Assembly (NCBI GenBank): GCA_946478895.1
Contig: CAMLDY010000087.1
Coordinates: 1-11,055, forward strand
Length of the DNA stretch: 11,055 bases
Direction: 5' to 3'
DNA from: an uncultured Gemmatimonadota bacterium
GTDB lineage: Bacteria; Gemmatimonadota; Gemmatimonadetes; Gemmatimonadales; Gemmatimonadaceae
This document shows, in pieces, positions 1-5,527 of this stretch. Made by a program: the position numbers and the translations under genes. The first letter of the stretch is position 1. Each line of letters opens with the position of its first letter. The notes under the pieces are model-generated. The model was not told the origin of the DNA. It did no database searches and worked only from the letters and a program-made list of their open reading frames with translations.

Positions 1-195
1 CGCCCGCCAATCGTGTACACCGGAAGCGGAGGTGCACGAATGATTCATTTCGTAACTGACTTCTACTTCCAGAAGGGCGCCCACCGGCCAACGAGTGATC
101 AATCGTTGATAGATGTTATAAACCTTGGGTACTTAGAACTGAAGGCTGCACAACTCGCCGAGCCAGTAACTATTCCTCGCATCGCGGATCTTTAG
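1..195 (+). CDS. C-terminal fragment of an unrecognised protein (open at left edge)
   Basis: Frame 1 is open from the first base to a TAG at 193-195, giving 64 residues that begin RPPIVYTGSGGARMIHF and end TIPRIADL. The frame is open to the edge, so the start codon is probably outside the window; a Met at residue 14 and a GTG at residue 5 exist, but neither has a clear ribosome binding site. The sequence looks like a real soluble protein: mixed hydrophobic and polar residues, no low complexity, and a helix-like stretch (SLIDVINLGYLELKAAQL) near the end. I do not recognise the family. It faces the minus-strand regulator tail-to-tail, with about 120 bases between them. A chance ORF of this length is possible, but the left-edge openness and balanced composition favour a genuine gene end. 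Confidence 0.45.
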   Translation, partial: RPPIVYTGSGGARMIHFVTDFYFQKGAHRPTSDQSLIDVINLGYLELKAAQLAEPVTIPRIADL

Positions 196-255
196 TCCTT
201 CAAGTACGCACGATAAAAGCCGGCTGGCGACCAACTCACACCCCCGTTCAGGCAC

Positions 256-275
256 CGTCGACCTAGGGTCGGACG
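256..275. repeat. Imperfect inverted repeat between convergent gene ends
   Basis: CGTCGACC (256-263), a TAG loop, then GGTCGGACG (267-275) form an 8-bp stem with one bulged G. It lies in the 123-base gap between the convergent ends of the left-edge gene and the AraC-type regulator, so it could act as a shared terminator. There is no good T-tract on either side (only a TTTT near 289-292), so I call it a repeat only. Confidence 0.3.
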
Positions 276-318
276 CCTACGGAGCTGGTTTTCGAGTCAC
301 ACCTGCTCCCGACGCAGC

Positions 319-1267
319 TCAAACAATCGTTGTAACTGGTGGGTCGGAAAACCGTTGCCGACAACCAGGAGGCACATTGCGAGCGTGGCCTTCAGAGAGG
401 GAGTACAACGAATCGACCAATTCAGTTGCGAGTTGTCTTTCGTTCCACCGGTTCCGCAAGCTCGACGGGCAGCAACCAAAGATGAGCATGCAGTTCTCCG
501 TCAGAGTGCTGCTACGGCGATAGCCGAGATGCGTTGCGATTTCGCTTACCGAAGCATCCGAATTGCGCAAAAGAAAGCAGGCGCGGCAAACCCTGGCGAG
601 CGTCAGGATTTTTCGGCGAACCCAAGCGTGCGTGGTTAAGAATCCTGTAAAGTGTACGGACTTTGACACGACAAGCCGTAGCGAGATCGCACACCTTAGT
701 GTAGTGACTGGGACGCGCAAAAAGATCAAAGAGAATTTGCCCGACGCTCTCGGGCAGCGTGGACAGATCGGTCTCGAGTTGGCCTAGGACTTCGGTGACC
801 AAGCCCTGGCTGCTCGCGCGTTCTACCGCGCGGCGGACTGTGTACCGGCAACATCCTTCGTGAACCAATACATCATTGAACAAGAAACCGTCGCAGGCCA
901 TTCTTGCGACCGTCTGTAGGCTGGCCCCGTCTAAAGACGCATAGCTGATGAACGCCACTTCGGGATGATGCGATTTGAAAGCAGTCACGCTTTTGGCGTC
1001 GCTAACCGTTAACAGCCCCGGATCCAAGATGGCAGTTCGAAACGCCCCGTTTGTGAGCCTGAACTCAAGTTCCGCCCACGATCTTGTGTAGACCACATCG
1101 AACTGGCGAAGAATGGAGCGCAATCCGCTCTCGCTTTGCTGTCGAGCGAAGATGGCCACTGAAATGCGCCGTGGGCGATGACGCTGATTTTGCTCGGAGC
1201 GGGACAAGAGAGTCTGACGGGCGTTGCACACGCCATTCTGCATGGATTGAGCTAGCGAGCGGATCAC
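319..1267 (-). pseudogene. Receiver-like/AraC-type transcriptional regulator, frameshifted
   Basis: Two overlapping minus-strand frames form one regulator. The first (GTG at 1267, ending 512) carries a response-regulator-like half at residues about 36-148: a beta strand ISVAIFA, then AILDPG at the phospho-acceptor position, and VAFISYAS. After it comes the first helix-turn-helix of an AraC domain (about 173-215, with CRVKVRTLYRIL). Near residue 219 (LGSPK) the family sequence moves to the second frame, which continues ILTLARVCRACFLLR, then SVSEIATHLGYRRSSTLTEN, the second AraC helix-turn-helix, and stops at 319. The switch falls at the T5 run 609-613; removing one base joins the frames into about 315 residues. 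Alone, the first frame lacks the second DNA-binding helix. The start is uncertain: neither GTG 1267 nor the in-frame ATG at 1243 has a clear ribosome binding site. It is divergent from the lipoprotein pair and may have controlled it (inference). Confidence 0.75.
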
Positions 1268-1421
1268 GATATAAAATTGGCATCCGAGTGGCAGAAAAGC
1301 GGAGTCGGCACCGTCTCGTGCGGTCCCTTAGTTGCGGCGACGCTCCGAACTAGGCTTACGTCGCAATATGAGAGAGCCTCGACCGCTTCAGAATCACGGG
1401 CGAGACGCAACCAGAGCAGAC

Positions 1422-1426
1422 GAGGG
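1422..1426 (+). promoter_or_regulatory. Ribosome binding site for the 331-residue lipoprotein
   Basis: GAGGG lies 9 bases before the ATG at 1436. The frame is open further upstream to 1277, but only the 1436 start has this site and places a lipoprotein signal peptide at the N-terminus, so it fixes the start. Confidence 0.6.
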
Positions 1427-1435
1427 CGAATCATT

Positions 1436-2431
1436 ATGAACCAGACTTCCTCTCCCCGAAAGACACCGCGGTACTACGCGCGACCGAAGCGAAATGCGCT
1501 TGCGCAAGGCCTCATCCTAGTCACAGCGGGAGCGTTCCTGGCCGGCTGCTCGCACGACATTTCAGCGGCTAGACCGAGAGCGTTAGCCATGGCCGACACA
1601 TCATTGTTAACTCCAGAAATTGCCAGTCAGCTTACAGCTGCCGGCTTGTTCACTTTGACCGGACCAACTGACGCAGACGAATTGAGCGAGCCACAAGTGC
1701 GAGCGATTGCTCGCGCGTGGATTCAAGATGGCTTTTCGAAACTTCAGCCCCGGCTTGAGGCACAAAGAGGTTCGAAGATTGACGGTTCCCGACTGCGTGA
1801 TTGCGCACGAGTTTATTACGGGGAGTCACCCTACGAACCCGTCCAAGACACGTCCGACGGTGGCATCGCCCGACGAACAAATGGTCCTTGGTGGCTCGTT
1901 CCACTGTGCGCCGGTGACGAGCCGCAAGTGCTCCTCGGAATAGCAGCCTTCGCGACGGATATCCGCCTTGAGAACGGCGGCATCCGCTTACCAAGGTTTT
2001 CTGGCGGTGAATTCGTATGGCGTGCAATTCGGGCCGGCACGGACCTACCTGTCACCCCCGAATTCGCAGCAAACGCCGCCGCGCGAGCCACAGCGGCGAA
2101 AGTGAATTCCGTGCCGCGCCTCATTCTACCAACTTTTCGCGATGGCAGTCCCGCCGCGGCGCGCTGGTCAATGTCCCTTTCGCTCCCGGCTGCGGTTAGT
2201 ACGGCGGGTGGCCCAGCGATAGGCCGCACAGTCACCGTTTTTTTTGGTCCCCCCGGCCCAGGTGCCTACGACATATCCGCACTGCAAAGACCTAGCGCCG
2301 AACAGCCCGTCGAACTCGAGGTAGGGATATGGAGTTGGGTGACGCGCACCGTCGATCATGTCATTCGCGTAAAACGGAAACCAGATATTCCGGTGCGCTT
2401 CGAGCCCGCGGAGGTATCCGGTTATGAATAA
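1436..2431 (+). CDS. Putative lipoprotein, function unknown (331 aa)
   Basis: A 331-residue exported protein. The N-terminus has a long basic region (RKTPRYYARPKR), a hydrophobic core (LILVTAGAF) and the lipobox LAGC with Cys38, so it is probably lipid-anchored in the envelope. The mature part begins with a Ser/Ala/Arg linker, then a helical stretch (LSEPQVRAIARAWIQDGF, about 98-115), then a beta-rich region with WWLVPLCAGDEPQVLLGIAAF near 170-190 and FVWRAIRAGTD near 215. The C-terminal 60 residues (VTVFFGPPGPGAYDIS to VEVSGYE-like end) look beta-rich. I do not recognise the family and see no catalytic motif. Its TAA overlaps the start of the next lipoprotein by 8 bases (2424-2431), indicating translational coupling and probably a shared envelope role. 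Base composition is lower in GC than genes to the right. Confidence 0.7.
   Translation: MNQTSSPRKTPRYYARPKRNALAQGLILVTAGAFLAGCSHDISAARPRALAMADTSLLTPEIASQLTAAGLFTLTGPTDADELSEPQVRAIARAWIQDGFSKLQPRLEAQRGSKIDGSRLRDCARVYYGESPYEPVQDTSDGGIARRTNGPWWLVPLCAGDEPQVLLGIAAFATDIRLENGGIRLPRFSGGEFVWRAIRAGTDLPVTPEFAANAAARATAAKVNSVPRLILPTFRDGSPAAARWSMSLSLPAAVSTAGGPAIGRTVTVFFGPPGPGAYDISALQRPSAEQPVELEVGIWSWVTRTVDHVIRVKRKPDIPVRFEPAEVSGYE
2410..2414 (+). promoter_or_regulatory. Ribosome binding site for the displaced lipoprotein start
   Basis: GGAGG sits 9 bases before ATG 2424, inside the end of the upstream gene. Together with the 8-base ATGAATAA overlap it marks 2424 as the true start of the second lipoprotein gene, although the frame it opens ends at a TAG (2567-2569). 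Confidence 0.6.
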
Positions 2432-2569
2432 TGTCTCTATCGCGCGCGCAGCGGTTGTGCTTGGATGCGCTCTCGTGAGCGCAGGTTGCCCCGTAGACGG
2501 TCGGCCGCCGCTCAAACTGCGCCGTGACGTATTCGGGCGTCGAGGGTGCGGCATGGATCGGGAGTAGAA
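2424..2569 (+). pseudogene. Detached lipoprotein signal-peptide frame of the Ig/PKD-like gene
   Basis: From ATG 2424 this frame reads MNNVSIARAAVVLGCALVSA followed by GC: a textbook lipoprotein signal with lipobox VSAGC. It then runs CPVDGRPPLKLRRDVF and stops at 2567-2569 after 47 residues. The well-formed protein body lies in the next frame, which is closed upstream by a TAG at 2494-2496. Dropping one A of the AAA at 2514-2516 joins the two as RPPLNCAVTYSGVEG. So this is the 5' end of the following gene put out of frame by one surplus base, not a separate gene. If the shift is a sequencing error, the intact product has about 335 residues. If it is real, the body is made without its export signal or not at all. 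Confidence 0.65.
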
Positions 2570-3432
2570 TCGACGCCTACGTGACTCAGCCATCGGATTG
2601 TCCGATATTGCTGCCTGCTACTGGCGGAGGATGGATTTCCTACTACGCAATGGTTACCGCTCCCGCTGAGAATCTGCGCGGCGACTACTTTGTTTCCTCC
2701 GTTTGGAACGCAGCCGGTGACGCTCTCGGCGGCCAGATCGACGAATGGTACTGGGCGACATATGACTCGAAAGAGGTGGATGTGAGCTTCTACTACACTC
2801 CAGGCACCGGAACACCCGTGGCTGGATACTTCTCCGACCGGGCTGAAGGTCGTACGCCAACCTTCTACGGAGTCGATGGAGTGGCGAGCGTTATGCTCAC
2901 GTATCGCAAAGGACTCTCTACATCGATCCAAGGCCCTGCTGCCCCTACTCCCGGGACGAATGTAACGTGGAGCGTTGCTGCGCAAAACGCGAGCGGGCCT
3001 TACTCTTACCGTTGGTTTAAGGATGGCAGCGAGCTCACAGATCAGACTTCCTCGTCGTTGACCTTGCCAGTGACAACGGATTACTTCGTGCTTGGCGCAA
3101 TAACGCAGTCTCAGGCAGATGGCGCTGATACGTTGGCGATGACGATAGTCCCGAATTGGCAGGTAACAATTTCTGGTATGTCGGAACGCTCGCCAGATCT
3201 TGCTACGAGTTGCGGCTATACTTCGGACACGGGCACGAACCCGAGCTCATCGTTTGGATATCAGTGGTACCTAGATGGTACTCGCTTGGCAGGCAACGAG
3301 TGGACAACCAACCCAACGTTTTCGCTCGGTTCTCACATTCTCGAACTCAACGTAACTGACGACAACGGGTACACCGCCCGGGCGAACATGAGTATCGATG
3401 TGACGACTGATGGCCCGAGCAGCTGCATGTAG
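2524..3432 (+). CDS. Ig/PKD-like surface protein body, 5' end out of frame
   Basis: 302 codons from a GTG at 2524, the first usable start after the in-frame TAG at 2494. It carries no signal peptide of its own; the signal lies one frame over, starting at 2424. Residues about 1-140 are rich in aromatic and beta-type sequence (GGGWISYYAMVTAP, YWATYDSKEVDVSFYYTPG) and unrecognised. From about 137 there are two Ig-like modules. The first has SYRWFKDGSELTDQTSSSLT. The second has GYQWYLDGTRLAGNEWTTN and ends LELNVTDDNGYTARANMSI, the pattern of PKD/Ig-fold repeats in bacterial surface proteins. Such modules usually serve adhesion or spacing. The parent is probably a lipid-anchored envelope protein co-expressed with the gene before it. 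The shift makes expression of an exported product doubtful. The real start is most likely 2424, not 2524. Confidence 0.6.
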   Translation: MTYSGVEGAAWIGSRIDAYVTQPSDCPILLPATGGGWISYYAMVTAPAENLRGDYFVSSVWNAAGDALGGQIDEWYWATYDSKEVDVSFYYTPGTGTPVAGYFSDRAEGRTPTFYGVDGVASVMLTYRKGLSTSIQGPAAPTPGTNVTWSVAAQNASGPYSYRWFKDGSELTDQTSSSLTLPVTTDYFVLGAITQSQADGADTLAMTIVPNWQVTISGMSERSPDLATSCGYTSDTGTNPSSSFGYQWYLDGTRLAGNEWTTNPTFSLGSHILELNVTDDNGYTARANMSIDVTTDGPSSCM

Positions 3433-3546
3433 TTATTGGATGATTCTGACCGGGTCCCGTCCGTTACGCGAGCTCGGCCCCAACGGGTAATTGGTCGACC
3501 TTACCTAACGCTCGACTGGCAATCCAGACGGCAGACGCGGGTACGG

Positions 3547-3577
3547 CGGGCACTCCCTTGATGGGGTGCCCGTTTTT
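3547..3577 (+). terminator. Rho-independent terminator
   Basis: CGGGCAC (3547-3553) pairs with GTGCCCG (3566-3572). Inside it, one bulged T precedes CCC/GGG pairs closing a TTGAT loop, and five T follow (3573-3577). It lies 114 bases after the stop of the Ig/PKD-like gene and 88 bases before the next gene, so it ends transcription from the left segment. The distance from the stop is long for a simple gene terminator. Confidence 0.8.
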
Positions 3578-3618
3578 GCTGCTGAGCGGCCCCTGCCTTG
3601 CAAAAAGAGATGTGTTTG

Positions 3619-3639
3619 GACCCCGATCAGGACGGGGTC
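3619..3639 (+). repeat. Hairpin in the leader of the small lipoprotein gene
   Basis: GACCCCG (3619-3625) and CGGGGTC (3633-3639) form a perfect 7-bp stem with a 7-base loop. It stands 16 bases before the GGAG ribosome binding site (3656-3659) of the small lipoprotein gene and has no T-tract, so it is a possible leader structure or operator rather than a terminator. No function can be assigned from sequence alone. Confidence 0.4.
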
Positions 3640-3665
3640 GTTCACCAGCAACAACGGAGTGCAAA

Positions 3666-4100
3666 ATGAAACCAACGAACGCCATCAAAGGGATCGCGCT
3701 CGGGGCCGCGCTCGCGGTCAGCGCTGCCTGCGCCGGAGTGAAGAAGACGACGACCGACATCAACCCCGCGATGGAGCGCGCGCCCACCTGCGCCGCCGCC
3801 ATTGCCGTCTACAACAGCCGCGCCGACGTACCATACGACTACTACGAGCTCGCCTGGATCGAGGCGTCCGGCAACTCGGTGTGGACGACCGACAATCAGC
3901 TCCAGACCCAGATCCGGAACGGTGCCGCCAAGGTCGGTGCCAATGCAGTCATCATCAATCCCGTCGAGCAGTCGAAGAGCGGCGTCAAAGTGCTCGGAGA
4001 GGCCATCGGCGCGAAATCGGCGACACAGAAGGCGACCGCCCTCGCCATCTACATGCCACGAGATGCTGCACGCGTTCGCACCGCGTGCGGGGCTGCCTGA
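3666..4100 (+). CDS. Small lipoprotein of unknown function (144 aa)
   Basis: A 144-residue exported protein. ATG 3666 is preceded by GGAG at 3656-3659 with 6 bases spacing; an in-frame extension to 3558 lacks such a site and would bury the signal peptide. The signal is MKPTNAIKGIALGAALAV with lipobox SAAC (Cys22). The mature part has a single compact domain: YYELAWIEASGNSVW (about 60-74), a helix LQTQIRNGAAKVGAN, then a strand AVIINPV, and near the end ALAIYMP. This beta-helix-beta order with a K-V-G-A-N-A-V turn resembles the RcsF/YbjQ-type small envelope domains, but that is a pattern impression, not an identification. Two cysteines in the mature part (42 and 141) could form a disulphide. 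It is flanked by a terminator upstream and a 12-bp inverted repeat downstream, so it is probably transcribed alone. Confidence 0.75.
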   Translation: MKPTNAIKGIALGAALAVSAACAGVKKTTTDINPAMERAPTCAAAIAVYNSRADVPYDYYELAWIEASGNSVWTTDNQLQTQIRNGAAKVGANAVIINPVEQSKSGVKVLGEAIGAKSATQKATALAIYMPRDAARVRTACGAA

Positions 4101-4111
4101 TTACCTGACTG

Positions 4112-4149
4112 CGACTGAACGAGGGTGGTGATCAACTCTCGTTCAGTCG
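4112..4149 (+). terminator. 12-bp perfect inverted repeat, likely terminator
   Basis: CGACTGAACGAG (4112-4123) and CTCGTTCAGTCG (4138-4149) are exact inverted copies with a 14-base loop. It starts 12 bases after the stop of the small lipoprotein gene and ends 47 bases before the sugar dehydrogenase start. Only a broken T-rich stretch (TCGTTGTT) follows, so termination is likely but weaker than at 3547. An operator role for the downstream gene is the alternative. Confidence 0.5.
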
Positions 4150-4196
4150 TCGTTGTTCCGCCTCACCCTTCTCACCCAGCGTCCATGGAGCGGCCC

Positions 4197-5468
4197 ATGT
4201 ATAAGAAGCTCGCGTTCGTTTTCTTCCTGACAGCGATGTCGACGACGCAGGGTCAGACGGGCCCCGCTCCACGCGCCACGGCGTGCACCGCGGGTCTCGA
4301 GCTACCCGAGGGCTTCTGCGCGACGTTGTTCGCCGATGGTGTGAACGGCGCGCGACACCTCGTCGTGGCGCCGAATGGAGATGTCTTCGTGAACACCCAG
4401 TCGCGCGGCGAAGCGGGCGGCGGGATCGTGGCGTTGCGCGACACCAACCGCGACGGCAAAGCCGATGTGAAAGAGCACTTTGGCGCCGGCGTGGGCACCG
4501 GCATCGCTCTCGAGGGCAACAATCTCTACGCGACTTCCGGCAACTCCATCGTCCGCTACAGGATCGGTTCCGGGTCGCTGACGCCGGTCGGCAAACCCGA
4601 CACCATCGTCACAGGATTGCCGATGAGCGGGTCGCACCACTCGCACAACTTCGTGCTCCAGGACGGATCGCTGTTCGTCAACATCGGCTCGGCGTCGAAC
4701 GCCTGCCAGGTACGAGATCGGCAAAGCCAGTCCGAGGGCCACGACCCGTGCACCGAGCTCAACACGCGAGCGGGCATTTGGGAGTTCGACGCAAATCGGC
4801 TGCACCAGGAAGAAAGCAACGGCCGCCGTTTCGCGACGGGACTGCGAAATTCGGTGGCGCTGACCAGAACCGCCGACGGCGATCTCTACGCCACAGTGCA
4901 CGGCCGCGACCAGCTCCATGACAACTGGCCAACCCTTTTCACCGCCGAGAAGAGCGCGGAGAATCCCGGCGAGGAGCTCGTTCGGATCACCCGCGGCGCC
5001 GACTACGGCTGGCCCTACTGCTATTACGATGTCGACAGGCGCGCTCTCGTCCTCGCACCCGAATACAGAGGAGACGGCACCAAGACGGCGCGCTGCACGG
5101 AGAAGACCGAGCCGCTGATGGCGTTTCCGGGGCACTGGGCCCCCAACGGGATGGTGTTCTACACGGGAACACAGTTCCCCGCTTCGTATCGCGGTGGCGC
5201 TTTCATCGCGTTTCACGGGTCCTGGAACAGGGCGCCGCTGCCACAGGCCGGATATAGAGTGGTCTTCGTGCCTTTTCGGGCCGGAAAACCTGCCGGATCG
5301 TGGACGACTTTTGCCGACGGATTCAATCCCAACCCGGGAACTTCGCGCGCAGCGAGAGGCACGAAGCGCCCGACCGGAGTTGCCCAGGCGCCGGATGGAT
5401 CGTTGTTCATTAGCGACGACACCGGCGGGACGATCTGGAAGATCACCTATCGCGGCGGCAGCCGCTAA
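4197..5468 (+). CDS. PQQ-dependent sugar dehydrogenase (glucose/sorbosone dehydrogenase family)
   Basis: A 423-residue exported beta-propeller enzyme of the family that oxidises aldose sugars or sorbosone with pyrroloquinoline quinone in the periplasm. ATG 4197 has GGAG at 4187-4190 and opens a signal peptide (YKKLAFVFFLTAMSTTQG); the frame also opens at 4125 and 4185, without such a signal first. Family marks in order: HLVVAPNGDVFVN (54-66), SGSHHSHNFVLQDGSLFVN (144-162), ATGLRNSVAL (213-222, the Arg-Asn pair of the sugar/PQQ site), ENPGEELVRITRGADYGWPY (255-274), PNGMVFYTG (316-324), FIAFHGSWNRAP (336-347) and RPTGVAQAPDGSLFISDD (391-408). An EF-hand-like loop DTNRDGKADVKE (82-93) suggests a calcium site. 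Cysteines at 30/41, 170/185 and 275/300 could pair. There is no cytochrome domain or membrane anchor. The exact substrate cannot be told. Confidence 0.85.
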   Translation: MYKKLAFVFFLTAMSTTQGQTGPAPRATACTAGLELPEGFCATLFADGVNGARHLVVAPNGDVFVNTQSRGEAGGGIVALRDTNRDGKADVKEHFGAGVGTGIALEGNNLYATSGNSIVRYRIGSGSLTPVGKPDTIVTGLPMSGSHHSHNFVLQDGSLFVNIGSASNACQVRDRQSQSEGHDPCTELNTRAGIWEFDANRLHQEESNGRRFATGLRNSVALTRTADGDLYATVHGRDQLHDNWPTLFTAEKSAENPGEELVRITRGADYGWPYCYYDVDRRALVLAPEYRGDGTKTARCTEKTEPLMAFPGHWAPNGMVFYTGTQFPASYRGGAFIAFHGSWNRAPLPQAGYRVVFVPFRAGKPAGSWTTFADGFNPNPGTSRAARGTKRPTGVAQAPDGSLFISDDTGGTIWKITYRGGSR

Positions 5469-5527
5469 ACACGGCGTGGACCGGCTGGGCGCGGAAATCA
5501 TTGCGCGGGCGCGTTCCCGATGAGAGA

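Noticed and set aside
605..616. Programmed ribosomal frameshifting at the A-run of the AraC-type regulator
   Set aside because: The zero frame reads CCG AAA AAT, which is not a classic X XXY YYZ slippery heptamer; a -1 shift meets a stop after two codons, and the +1 shift needed has no visible stimulator. Decay or a sequencing error is simpler.
1268..1277. TATA-rich stretch (ATATAAAATT) as the -10 box of the regulator
   Set aside because: It directly touches the GTG start and no -35 match at normal spacing was convincing; the start itself is uncertain.
257..3501. GTCGACCT at 257-264 and 3494-3501 as direct repeats (att sites) around the low-GC segment
   Set aside because: Only 8 identical bases containing a GTCGAC palindrome; this is within chance for 3 kb, and no integrase is present.
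3433..3546. A tRNA or tmRNA end that might mark an integration site
   Set aside because: No GTTCGAATC-type T-loop, no acceptor stem and no CCA end could be found before the terminator.
3464..3802. A 112-codon minus-strand frame over the terminator and lipoprotein start
   Set aside because: It crosses a strong terminator and the signal peptide of a well-supported plus-strand gene, and has no credible start site.
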